Both the position numbers and the translations under genes were made by a program. Shown here piece by piece: positions 49,571 through 58,229 of a stretch of DNA of 64,000 nucleotides. Numbering within the stretch: the first letter of the stretch is position 1; every line of letters starts with the position of its first letter. The stretch is from Phytomonospora endophytica (GTDB lineage Bacteria > Actinomycetota > Actinomycetes > Mycobacteriales > Micromonosporaceae): positions 198,646-262,645 of the forward strand of contig NZ_JACHGT010000008.1 in NCBI RefSeq assembly GCF_014202425.1. Direction: 5' to 3'. The notes beneath the pieces are model-generated. The model was not told the origin of the DNA. It made no database searches and saw nothing but the letters and a program-made list of their open reading frames with translations.

Positions 49571-51353
49571 CCTACGACTCTCCGAGATGATCTCACCCTT
49601 TGGGGTCGGAGCGATCGTCGACGTTCGCGGAGAGTCGCTCATTGCGCCAGACACTTCCTGGTGGGACAAGAGGTTCGCCCCGGAGATCAGTTGCGAGCGT
49701 CTGTTGGCCCGCCTTGGGGCGGGTGTCCTGAGACAGCCCCCGACGCATGCAGGGCATGCCGGCAAGGACACGCAGGCGTTGCCCTACTGGCGCTTCCCGG
49801 CCTGGCGGTTCTGCGAGCGCTGCGATCGGCTGTCGAAGCTGACTGGCAGGAAGAAGGGCAGGTGGAGCAACACCTGTGATTGCGGCGGTCTGTTCGTGCC
49901 GATGCGTTACGTCGCCATCTGTGAGAAGGGCAGCCACATCCAGGATGTCCACTGGTTCCAGTGGGCGCATCGCGGACGCGGGGTGGAGCTCAACGAAACG
50001 GTTCGCTTCTGTCGTGACTACAAGGCCCTCCGATTCAGAAAACTGGCCGACCGAGGGGAGGGCCTCACCGCTCTCACAGTCAAGTGTTACGGATGCGGGA
50101 ACTCACGTAGCTTCGCCGAGCTCGTCATAAAAGGGGCTCTGCCGCGAGACGGTCTGCGTTGCATCGGACGCCAGCCCTGGGAGCCGGAGAGCGCGGTCAA
50201 GGAGCCCTGTTCACACCCGCTGGTCGCCGTTCAGCGCGGTGCCACCGGCAACTACATTGCGGAACGGATCTCGGCCCTCGACATCCCGGAGGAGCGTCCG
50301 CGGTCGGTGGAGGCGGCGGACAGGATCCGCGGCCACATATTCTTCGAAAAGGTGGTGACCGACAACGGCGGACCCCAGGCGGAGATGGTGGCGGGATGGA
50401 TCGCCGACGAGCTGGAGGTGGCGCCGGAGACCGTCCTCGCCGTGGCCGCAGGCGAGGATACCGGCGCGGACGGAATGCTGCTCGATCTCAAGGACGGGGA
50501 GTGGGCGGCGTTCCTGAAGAAACTCGGCGGTGGACGCGACCGTACGGGAGGTGACTTCGTCGTGGACGGGCGAGGCGTCGAAGGGCTTGAAGGGCCACAG
50601 AGCCTTCTTGGCAACATCGACGGTGTCGGGCAGGTACGCCGGGTCCGGGAGGTCCGAGCTCTCCGAGGATTCCAGCGCGGCAACGCGGAAGCAGCCAGGA
50701 TCAATGCCGATCTGGGACCCGACCGCAGGCGGCAGCCCACCTACCCGGCGATCGAGCTGTTCGGTGAAGGGATCTTCCTGCGGTTCGACGAGAGGAAGCT
50801 CGCCGAGTGGGAGGCCAAGCCGGGGGTACAGGCACGTGCCGGCATTCTCAGGAGGCGCAGGGAAGCCCTCCCGTGGGCTGGCCGTCTCGATGAGCCGGAA
50901 CCCAGGTACGTCGCCCTTCACACCCTGGCGCATCTCCTCATTCGGCGGTTGGCATTTGCCAGCGGCTACGCGTCCGCCGCGCTGCAGGAGCGGATTTACG
51001 CCAACTCAAACCGGATGGACAAGACTGCCGGCATCCTGATTTACACCGCAGCCGGGGACGCGCAGGGAACCCTTGGCGGACTCGTCAGACTCGGGGCTCC
51101 CGACAAGCTGATCCCGCTCTTGGTGGCGGCCCTGGACGACGCCGACTTCTGCTCCAACGACCCGGTCTGCATCGAAAGCGACCGGCAGGGAGCCTCGCAG
51201 CTGAACCTTTCCGCCTGCCACGGCTGCTCCCTGGTGAGCGAAACCTCCTGCGAAGCCGGAAACCGACTACTGGATCGCCAGCTGGTTCTGGGCGGACGGG
51301 ACGTGAAAGGACTCCTGGAAGACGTTCTGACGGAGGTTCGGCGGCCCGGATAA
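49551..51353 (+). CDS. drmB: DrmB-like DUF1998 protein (DISARM-type)
   Basis: GTG 49551 follows GGAGG at six bases, giving 600 aa. The family signs are the N-terminal SEMISPFGVGAIVDV and three cysteine clusters that probably bind zinc: CERC (88-91) with CDCGG (109), KCYGCG (about 183), and the C-terminal CSNDPVC...CHGC...SC set (about 540-570). The DUF1998 segment YVALHTLAHLLIRRLA is also present. In DISARM, DrmB works with DrmA to sense incoming DNA. The gene ends the operon; no drmC-like phospholipase D gene follows. Confidence 0.85.
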   Translation: MEKIKHDLRLSEMISPFGVGAIVDVRGESLIAPDTSWWDKRFAPEISCERLLARLGAGVLRQPPTHAGHAGKDTQALPYWRFPAWRFCERCDRLSKLTGRKKGRWSNTCDCGGLFVPMRYVAICEKGSHIQDVHWFQWAHRGRGVELNETVRFCRDYKALRFRKLADRGEGLTALTVKCYGCGNSRSFAELVIKGALPRDGLRCIGRQPWEPESAVKEPCSHPLVAVQRGATGNYIAERISALDIPEERPRSVEAADRIRGHIFFEKVVTDNGGPQAEMVAGWIADELEVAPETVLAVAAGEDTGADGMLLDLKDGEWAAFLKKLGGGRDRTGGDFVVDGRGVEGLEGPQSLLGNIDGVGQVRRVREVRALRGFQRGNAEAARINADLGPDRRRQPTYPAIELFGEGIFLRFDERKLAEWEAKPGVQARAGILRRRREALPWAGRLDEPEPRYVALHTLAHLLIRRLAFASGYASAALQERIYANSNRMDKTAGILIYTAAGDAQGTLGGLVRLGAPDKLIPLLVAALDDADFCSNDPVCIESDRQGASQLNLSACHGCSLVSETSCEAGNRLLDRQLVLGGRDVKGLLEDVLTEVRRPG

Positions 51354-51874
51354 CCGTTCTCCGGCTATACCGACCCTCCGCTCCTTCCTCTCAAAACGTT
51401 GAGGGCGCCGACGGCTAATCCCGCCGGTGTCAGGAAGGTCAGGCAGGCATGGTGTTTGACCTGTTGTTTCTTGCGGACGCATGCCAGTAGGTACACCGGA
51501 GGGCCGGCGGCGCAGGACCGCACGAAGAGGAACCGTCTGTGCCGGCGAAGATGTACGGCACCTGTAGCACCGAGCGGCCTTCGCCGACGGCCGCGAAACA
51601 TCTGCCTTCACCGTCGCCGCCGCGCCCGAAGAACCGAGGGCGGGGTGTCCCTCGGGGGAACGGGGGCGACAGGGCCCGAAACTCCCCCGTCGTCGAAACA
51701 CCGCCCCGCAGCAGCCCCCGGGCGTGGTGAAGGCGTAGGTCACGGGCATGTGGAGGCGTTCGACGGAAATCCGCGTGGCTTTGTGGCCGTCCTGTCGCGC
51801 CTCGCCGGTCGTGATGTCGTCGGCATGTTCGGCGACCGCCGCGTCCTCGCGGCCGGCGAGCGCGGGTTGCCGCC
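51354..51874. other. 520-bp stretch without a supported gene
   Basis: It lies between the end of the defence operon and the phosphotransferase gene. A hairpin-like CTCAAAACGTTGAG (51391-51404) near the left end could help terminate the operon. Minus-strand frames at 51365-51601 and 51439-51882 have no recognisable family. Confidence 0.35.
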
Positions 51875-52765
51875 TCAAACACCCTCCAGCACGCGATCGA
51901 GCGCCGCCCGGCCCGCCGGTCCCCAGTGGGGCTTGCCGCCGGGGAGGCCGCGATCTCCGTTCTGTCCCATGAGCATCAGGAAGAGGCTCTTCATGGCGGC
52001 GAGGCCGCGGGCGCGCCGGATCGTCGCCTCGTCGGCGAGGGCGTACGTGTCGAAGAAGCGTCCGGCTGTGCCGGCCGGGAGGAGGACCCAGGCGGCGGCG
52101 AGGTCCCATGCGGGGTCGCCGGCGAACAGGTCGCCGAAGTCGACGATGCCCGAGAGGGTTCCGTCCGACACGACGACGTTCGCGGGGTGAAGGTCACCGT
52201 GCACCCACACCGGGGGGCCCTCCCAGTCCTGGGCCGCGACGGCGTCGTCCCACACGGCTCGGACGTCGGTGGGGATGTCGTCGGGGGCGACCGCGTGGAA
52301 GAAGTGCTCGAAGCCGCCCGTGCAGTCCCTGGGGTGGGCGCCGCGGTCCGTGGCGGTCGGCGCATCGGCGGGCGCTTCGACGTGGAGCGCCCGCAGGAAC
52401 TCCGCCAGGGTGTCGGCCGCGTGGGTGCCGCGGCTGATCGAGGCGAGGTCGAGCGGTTCGCCGGGGACCCACGTCATCACGGTCCAATGCTTGGGGAAAC
52501 GCTCCGACGGTTCGCCGAACCGCACCGGGGCCGGAATCGGGAGCGGCAGGAGCGGGGCCAGCACGGGCAGCCATCGCCGCTCCTTGAACTGGAGCTCCGG
52601 GGTGGTGTCCATGCGCTGCATTCGCACGGCCAGCCCGTCTCCGAGTCGCCACATCTGGTTGCCCCAGCCGCCCGGCACCTCGCGGATGGCCAGCCCCGCG
52701 AGGTCGGGATGCTGCTCGCGCAGAAGGTCGCGGACGAGGTCGGCGGTGATCTCGGTGTCGGTCAT
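51875..52765 (-). CDS. aminoglycoside-phosphotransferase-family kinase
   Basis: The 296-aa protein has the APH/choline-kinase fold. A glycine-containing nucleotide loop region (GGWGNQMWRLG) and the VMTWVPGEPLD hinge come first. The catalytic loop VHGDLHPANVVV (about residue 187) and the metal-binding DFGD (about 206) follow, with DPAWDLA after them. It could phosphorylate an aminoglycoside or macrolide or a housekeeping small molecule; the substrate cannot be set from sequence. It stands alone. Confidence 0.88.
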   Translation of the reverse strand: MTDTEITADLVRDLLREQHPDLAGLAIREVPGGWGNQMWRLGDGLAVRMQRMDTTPELQFKERRWLPVLAPLLPLPIPAPVRFGEPSERFPKHWTVMTWVPGEPLDLASISRGTHAADTLAEFLRALHVEAPADAPTATDRGAHPRDCTGGFEHFFHAVAPDDIPTDVRAVWDDAVAAQDWEGPPVWVHGDLHPANVVVSDGTLSGIVDFGDLFAGDPAWDLAAAWVLLPAGTAGRFFDTYALADEATIRRARGLAAMKSLFLMLMGQNGDRGLPGGKPHWGPAGRAALDRVLEGV

Positions 52766-53074
52766 GGAGGATCACAGTACCGAGGCGGCCGACCCTCGCC
52801 GGTTCGCCTGGATCGACACCATCACAGGCTAAGCGGCGTTCACCGCTCGCCACCGGATGTGCCACGGGAGCTCGGCGCGCCGGCCGTCTCGCGCGGGGAG
52901 TCTTGCGCCTTGTGCGAGGCCACTGTGGTCTCTACACTGATCCACTGCTGCAAGCGTTGAAGTCTTCGGCCAGATGTGCCTGAGCGACGTGCCCGTCCCG
53001 CTTCAGTCGTTGATTGGATTGCCTCGTACAGTGGAATACCCTCGCGGTGTCGTCTCCACGGACAAAGGTCCGCA
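52766..53074. other. promoter region between phosphotransferase and MFS genes
   Basis: About 310 bp between divergent genes with no supported gene. It must hold both promoters; neither has a clear consensus match. Confidence 0.35.
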
Positions 53075-54292
53075 GTGCGCTCTCTGGTGAAGCTGCTGGT
53101 CCGTGACCGCGAGTTGAGAGTCTTCGGTCTCTTGTTCTTCCTGGCGGGGATGGCCGGTTCCGCCGCCATTCCACTGGTGCCCCTGTACATGACCCGGGAA
53201 CTGGGAGCGAGTCTCACCGAGGTCGGTTTACTGGCGGCGGCCGGACTGTTCAAGGCCGCCATCGGCTTGCCCCTGGGGCGATACTCGGATCGGCTGCGAT
53301 CGCGCTCGACCCTGCTCGGCGTCCTTTCGTGCTGGATGGCCGTCGGCTGGCTGCTCTTGCCCGCCATGCCCGGTTTCTGGTCCGCGGCGGTGGTCTACGT
53401 CCTAGGGCTCCCGTTCATCGGAGCCATCAACGCCCAGATCTTCGCCGGGCTGACGGAGACGCTCGATCGACGTGGAGAATCCCGTCCGGCGACGATCACC
53501 TCGACACTGCGCGGAGGATATTCCTTCGGTTATGTGATCGGGCCGCTGTTCGGGACGACCGTCGCCGCCTTGGCCGGGCTGTGGTCGGCGTTCGTGGTCG
53601 CGTCGGTTCTGTACGTGCTCCTGGCCGCACTGGGATTCCTCGCCCGCCTCACCGGCGGGCACTCCTCCGCGCACCGGGAGAAACCGGCCGCGTCCGGAAA
53701 GAGCAGGCTATGGCCTCTCTGGCTTTTCGCGTTCGGTGTCTGCCTCGTCATCATGGGCGACGGATTCCGCGCCCTCTACCTGTCCATTTACGTGGTGGAC
53801 GGTCTCCACCAGAGCGAGGCGATGTTCGGAGCCCTTGTGTCCGTGGCGGCCGCCGTCGAGATCGTGGTCTTCCCGCTCGTGGGGTTCGCGACGGATCGCC
53901 TTGGGGCACGCAAAGTCATACTGGCCGCACTCGGTATCGCCGTGGCCGGCTACACCGTCCTCGCCACGAGCGGCGCCATCTGGCAGGTCTGGCTGTTCCA
54001 CATGCTCCAGGTCCTCGTGTTCACCGTGACCATCGGCTTGGGCGTCACCTACGCCCAGCGGCTCGTTCCGGGACAAACGGGACTGGCCTCGTCAGCGTTC
54101 TTCAGTGCCCAGACCGCGGCGATGCCGATCGCCGGAGTGCTGGGCGCCGCCACGGTCGGGACACTCGGCCTGCCGGGAATCTTCTGGATCCCCGCCGGGA
54201 TCTGCGCCGTCTGCCTACTGGTCTTCGCGCTGAGCCCGACACCCGTGTCCGAGACCGCGAGACCCGGCGCGGCCACGAAAGAGGCGGTGTGA
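53075..54292 (+). CDS. MFS transporter (sugar-efflux-like)
   Basis: The start is uncertain; GTG 53075 has AAAGGT at six bases and gives 405 aa. Twelve hydrophobic segments are visible. The MFS signature GRYSDRLRSRS lies after helix 2 (about residue 65) and its second-half echo GFATDRLGARK after helix 8. The pattern resembles drug or sugar efflux carriers of the SetA type. It converges on the glycosyltransferase-like/isonitrile-synthase-like operon and may export its product. Confidence 0.8.
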   Translation: MRSLVKLLVRDRELRVFGLLFFLAGMAGSAAIPLVPLYMTRELGASLTEVGLLAAAGLFKAAIGLPLGRYSDRLRSRSTLLGVLSCWMAVGWLLLPAMPGFWSAAVVYVLGLPFIGAINAQIFAGLTETLDRRGESRPATITSTLRGGYSFGYVIGPLFGTTVAALAGLWSAFVVASVLYVLLAALGFLARLTGGHSSAHREKPAASGKSRLWPLWLFAFGVCLVIMGDGFRALYLSIYVVDGLHQSEAMFGALVSVAAAVEIVVFPLVGFATDRLGARKVILAALGIAVAGYTVLATSGAIWQVWLFHMLQVLVFTVTIGLGVTYAQRLVPGQTGLASSAFFSAQTAAMPIAGVLGAATVGTLGLPGIFWIPAGICAVCLLVFALSPTPVSETARPGAATKEAV

Positions 54293-54307
54293 GGTGGTGG
54301 CCGCATC

Positions 54308-54348
54308 GACGGGGCACGTCACCATGGACATGCCCCGTCTCGTGCCCC
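54308..54348. terminator. possible bidirectional terminator
   Basis: Nested repeats GACGGGGCA/TGCCCCGTC (54308-54316, 54331-54339) and GGGGCACG/CGTGCCCC (54311-54318, 54341-54348) offer two alternative stems between convergent genes. No T tract is seen. Confidence 0.35.
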
Positions 54349-54384
54349 AGCACCGACGTGGGCGCGCGGCGCCGGCCACCACTC

Positions 54385-55617
54385 TCAATCCCGGGAGTGC
54401 AGCTCAGGCAAGGGGCCCATCCCGACGTGCGTGGCGCGGGTGGTCGCGGAAACCGTGAGCGGCATGGCCCCACCGTCCTCCGCTCGCCGCTGGGCGATCG
54501 CGGCACCGAGCGCCAGTCCCTGGACGATCCAGGAGATGTCGGCCGCACCGAGACGTTCGACCCACTCCACCGTCAGCGTGCGTTTGAGCGAGCCCATCAC
54601 CAGGGAGCGCATCGAGGCCTCCGCGCCGGCGGTGGACGTCTCTGGCGCGCGACCGTGCAGACGCCACACTTCGTAACCGGAAAGCACCGCGACCTGCCAC
54701 ACGTTGAAGATGTGCGCGGGCGCGAGAAGGTCCTCGACGCCGGTGGCCAACGGAAGCGCATCGGTCCGGAAGTAGCGCGCCATGCTGTGTTCGGACTCAC
54801 CGATCGAGGCGAGGGTGGCGACGGCGTCGTAGCTCGTGAAGGTGAACGGCTTCGGTTGCGGAACATCGACCACCGCCGCCATGAACCGGTGCGGGATGTG
54901 CGGAACCGCGTCCACGCGTGCGATGTCCGCGTTCGACAGAACCGTGTCATCGACCACGTCGAGGTACGACGCCGCCCTGCGGAGGCCGGTGGAGATGTTG
55001 CGGTCCCACATGCTCAGTGATGGTGGAGTGTCGTGCTGCACCAGGGACGGGGCGGTGGTCAACGCGATCTCGCCACGGGTGCGGAGGAATTCGAACAGCG
55101 CCCGCGAGTCCCGGTCGTCCGGGTGCGTTGGCAGGTACTCCAGCAGGTCTGGAACCAGTGACGTCGGCATGACGGCCGCCACGGCCACCACGGTGTCGAT
55201 GGGGATGGGAGCCCAGGACGTCCCGGCGAAGGTGGCGAGCCGGACCGCCTGGCCGGCTCGGGCCGTCCACTCCTGCCACAGGTTGAAGACGCGGTCGGGG
55301 TGCCAGGCGATGGCCCGGCGCAGTGCCTCCTCGAAACCGTCGGGGATCGTCGCGTCGTCCTGGATCACCAGATGATGTGTGGCGTTGGGCGAGTAGGAGG
55401 CCCACGCGCGCTGAGCCGTCGCCATCGCGGAGGGCGGCCCCTCCGGCCGGGGATCGAAGGCGATCACCGGGTCGAATGACTTCAGGGTGTCCGCCAGTGC
55501 CTCAGCCCGGTCACGTCGACGCGGGTGCGCCATGATGGCACACGAGATACGCGGGCTTGCGGTCGATGGTGCGGTCATGTCGCTGGTGCCCCTCGGGTTG
55601 CTGTCGGCGATGGTCAT
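54385..55617 (-). CDS. glycosyltransferase-like protein (GT-A fold, putative)
   Basis: The 410-aa product is not firmly assigned. Near the N-terminus (about 26-110) it has AIMAHPRRRDRAEALAD and HHLVIQDDATIPDGFEEALR. This pattern, with DD as a DXD-like metal site, matches GT25-like or nucleotide-diphospho-sugar transferases. The C-terminal half (from about 230) is helical and has no motif I know. It starts 24 bp after the isonitrile-synthase-like gene, so both form an operon. Confidence 0.55.
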   Translation of the reverse strand: MTIADSNPRGTSDMTAPSTASPRISCAIMAHPRRRDRAEALADTLKSFDPVIAFDPRPEGPPSAMATAQRAWASYSPNATHHLVIQDDATIPDGFEEALRRAIAWHPDRVFNLWQEWTARAGQAVRLATFAGTSWAPIPIDTVVAVAAVMPTSLVPDLLEYLPTHPDDRDSRALFEFLRTRGEIALTTAPSLVQHDTPPSLSMWDRNISTGLRRAASYLDVVDDTVLSNADIARVDAVPHIPHRFMAAVVDVPQPKPFTFTSYDAVATLASIGESEHSMARYFRTDALPLATGVEDLLAPAHIFNVWQVAVLSGYEVWRLHGRAPETSTAGAEASMRSLVMGSLKRTLTVEWVERLGAADISWIVQGLALGAAIAQRRAEDGGAMPLTVSATTRATHVGMGPLPELHSRD

Positions 55618-55641
55618 GATGGTCGCTTCCTGGGACCTTGA

Positions 55642-56994
55642 TCAACCCCTCGCCCATGGCAATCGGTGAAGCGGAAGGTCGGGTACCCCCGGCTGTCGAT
55701 AGCACAGGATGTCGCCCCCATCCATGACGACCGGTCGGCAACCCTCCATCAACGCGTGCAGTCTGAGGCGGAAGTCCACCTTGACGGATCTTCCCTTGTC
55801 GCATGGGACGATAACGGGAACCGAATGGTACGAGAAGAGCGTCGGGGCGCTCTGATCAGAGGTATGGACCCCGATCTGCCCGGGCTTCGGGCGAGTGGTG
55901 ATCCTGATCCCGTCCGGGAAGAGCTCGTCGAGGGGGTCGACCCTCTTGTTCGCCCGCAGGACCGCGAAGTACTCGATAGTGCTTTCCCACGCCGTCCTCG
56001 TCGTATGTGAGCATTCCCGGTCGAGCTCGCGCAAGGCGGCGCCGAGTGTCTCGTCGCGCGGACCGGCGGGCAGCAGGTTTCGCACGTGGTCGGCGTCGAT
56101 CCTGCGATTCCAGAGGATGCTGTGCAGGATCACGGTGTAGGTCTCCAGGAGCCCGATACCGAGAATCCGGCTGAGCCGTTCGATTCCCGTGTAACGAACG
56201 CTCCCGACGGTGGAGTGGAAGATGTCGCGGAACGAGGATCCGAAGTAGTGCCGGCGCTCGTGTTCGAGAGCAGTGGATAGGCTCCGCTCCAGATCTCCGG
56301 GGTTCAAGAGGACACCGAAACCCGCATGGGCTTCGTTTCTCGCATCGGCGACGGCCTGCTCGAATTCCGCCCTCCGGTTCGTGTGCGGCCCCAGGGCGGC
56401 ATGGAATTCGAGCACCGAGACGAGTGATGACAGGCCGAGCTCTTGGACGATGGCATTGAGGTTGGCGGTATAGGATTCGCAGATCCCTTGATCCGCCCTG
56501 AACATCCCGGCGTTCAGCCGCCCATCGGACACGACTGACACGGAGAACGTCTTGCCGATGCGTTCACCGAAATGCGTCAGTACACTCGCGAGCTCGGCGA
56601 AGCGCAGCAGGACGGAGATGTCACCCAAGTCGACGACGTCACCCCGATACTCGGTCTCCAGTGGATTGAACACCTTCATGGGAAAGCCCGTGCAGAACAG
56701 CCGCACGTGATCGTTCTCGGACTTCAGTGCTCGATCGACCATGTCCATGGCTTCGGGGTCATGAAGTACCCGGCCCTTGGCGCGCCCGAAGGATCTGTGC
56801 GCGAACGTCGCCTTGATCTTCTGCTCCGGCGATGGATCCGTCTCTCTGAAGAAGGCTCTCGCGCGGCGGGCTATCTGATCCCGGGCCGTGGAGGTGAAAG
56901 CGGCCGAGGCTTGCTTTAAGGCCCCGATCAGCTCGTCGAACTTCTGGGCGGACAGCGGTATCGGGTGCGTTTTCGGTACGGTCCGGATACTCAT
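55642..56994 (-). CDS. isonitrile synthase-like protein (DIT1/PvcA/IsnA family, putative)
   Basis: ATG 56994 with AAGAGG nearby gives 450 aa; the frame is open further upstream but without a better start. The centre resembles the DIT1/PvcA family: LFCTGFPMKVFNPLETEYRG, then DLGDISVLLRFAEL and the SVVSDGRLNAG segment (family patterns PAFPxKxxNxxKT and SDGR). A C-terminal SVPVIVPCDKGRSVKVDFR...LHALMEG segment also fits. These enzymes build an isonitrile on tyrosine or tryptophan from ribulose 5-phosphate. No isnB-type oxygenase is adjacent. Assignment is moderate; it rests on motif resemblance only. Confidence 0.55.
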   Translation of the reverse strand: MSIRTVPKTHPIPLSAQKFDELIGALKQASAAFTSTARDQIARRARAFFRETDPSPEQKIKATFAHRSFGRAKGRVLHDPEAMDMVDRALKSENDHVRLFCTGFPMKVFNPLETEYRGDVVDLGDISVLLRFAELASVLTHFGERIGKTFSVSVVSDGRLNAGMFRADQGICESYTANLNAIVQELGLSSLVSVLEFHAALGPHTNRRAEFEQAVADARNEAHAGFGVLLNPGDLERSLSTALEHERRHYFGSSFRDIFHSTVGSVRYTGIERLSRILGIGLLETYTVILHSILWNRRIDADHVRNLLPAGPRDETLGAALRELDRECSHTTRTAWESTIEYFAVLRANKRVDPLDELFPDGIRITTRPKPGQIGVHTSDQSAPTLFSYHSVPVIVPCDKGRSVKVDFRLRLHALMEGCRPVVMDGGDILCYRQPGVPDLPLHRLPWARG

Positions 56995-57286
56995 CGCCTC
57001 TTGGACCGCGATCTTCGTTCGGTGATGGCGTGGCTCAAGGTCGAAGACCGTTACCGGACGGCGTTCTCCATGGTTCTCGGGCACTGTGGACCTACTTATG
57101 AGATGCACGTCACCATCCGCCAGGTCCTTGTGAAGGACGCACGACCGCCTTTGGGCATCGGCATAGTCGCGTGGTACTGGAGGAATTGTCACGTGGTACG
57201 GGCACGGGCTGGCGCCACTATACGGACGCGTGCCTCCGCTGTCCATATTGGATTCGCCGGGCCCGCTCCGAACGCGCGTCTAGCCG
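56995..57286. other. intergenic region upstream of the isonitrile-synthase-like operon
   Basis: About 290 bp. It contains the promoter of that operon and the 3' flank of the lysR gene. No gene or strong dyad is seen. Confidence 0.35.
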
Positions 57287-58168
57287 TCAGATCTCATCCC
57301 GATCGCCGGTGTCGCCGAGGATCCAGTGCGCGATTCCGGGCAGGGCGTCGGCGAGGTACCGCGGGAGTGGGGGGCGGGTGACCAGGGAGACCGTGAGGCG
57401 GCCGGGGATCGGGGACGAGGCGATGCGGTCGCCGGGGGCGCTCCACCAGCGAGCGGCCAGGAGCGACAGGAGCGCCGGAACCCGCCGGTGTCGGGCGATG
57501 CGGAGGGTCGCCTCGATCGTGGCGCCGCGTCGTGGGACGGCGCCCAGGGCGGACAGTCGACTGTGGAGGGTCTCGCCGGTGCGGTCGATCGTCGAGTAGA
57601 GGACCGTTCGCCCTGCCAGGGGCCGTTTTCCGCGATCGGGGGCCGCGACGCCCTCGGGCAGCACCAGGACGAGGGGTGATACGCCGAGGCGGATGTGCCG
57701 CAGTTCGCGGGGCACCTTCGTCTGCTCGGCGATGGTGACGACCGCGGCGTCCAGGAGTCCATGGTGGACGCGCTGGATGAGGGCGGGCCCGTGGTCGATC
57801 TCGGGATGCGTTGTCACCGACGGCAGTTCGGCGTCGAGAGCGGTGAAGACGATCGGTGAGAGCGCCTGGATCGTGCCGACGGTCAGCGAAGGGGCCTCGT
57901 CGGCGGTGAGGATCCGGTCGGGCAGCTCGTCGATCTCCGACAGCAGGCGAACGGCGTGGCGGGCGAACTCCCGCCCGGTCGCGGTCGGGCGCGCGCCGGT
58001 CGTGTCGCGTTCGAACAGCCGGGCGCCCAGGCGTCGTTCCAGGGCCGCCAGCCGACGCGACGCCGACGGCTGGGTGGTCAGCAGTTCCTTGGCGGCGGCG
58101 CCGATCGACCCGTGCCGGGCGACGGCTTCGGCCAAGGCCAGGTCCTCCACGCTCAGACGGGAGCTCAT
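57287..58168 (-). CDS. LysR-family transcriptional regulator
   Basis: The 293-aa protein has the LysR winged helix in residues 1-62 (VEDLALAEAVARHGSIGAAAKELLTTQPSASRRLAALERRLG split over two helices) and a shortened substrate-binding domain with LTVGTIQAL and LDAAVVTIAEQ strands. It is divergent from an MFS gene 61 bp away and probably controls it together with itself. The inducer is unknown. Confidence 0.9.
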   Translation of the reverse strand: MSSRLSVEDLALAEAVARHGSIGAAAKELLTTQPSASRRLAALERRLGARLFERDTTGARPTATGREFARHAVRLLSEIDELPDRILTADEAPSLTVGTIQALSPIVFTALDAELPSVTTHPEIDHGPALIQRVHHGLLDAAVVTIAEQTKVPRELRHIRLGVSPLVLVLPEGVAAPDRGKRPLAGRTVLYSTIDRTGETLHSRLSALGAVPRRGATIEATLRIARHRRVPALLSLLAARWWSAPGDRIASSPIPGRLTVSLVTRPPLPRYLADALPGIAHWILGDTGDRDEI

Positions 58169-58229
58169 GCTCCCAGTGTATGAGCGCGGCCGGTCGGTCG
58201 CTCTCTACCGGCCGGGACGCGTCCTCCGC

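Noticed and set aside
35129-51353. A complete classical DISARM system
   Set aside because: Only drmA- and drmB-like genes are found. No phospholipase D (drmC), drmD, drmE or adenine methylase is present, so I describe it as DISARM-like.
51365-51601. 78-codon minus-strand frame with a hydrophobic C-terminal part
   Set aside because: No convincing start or family, and it lies in the short gap after the defence operon; possibly chance.
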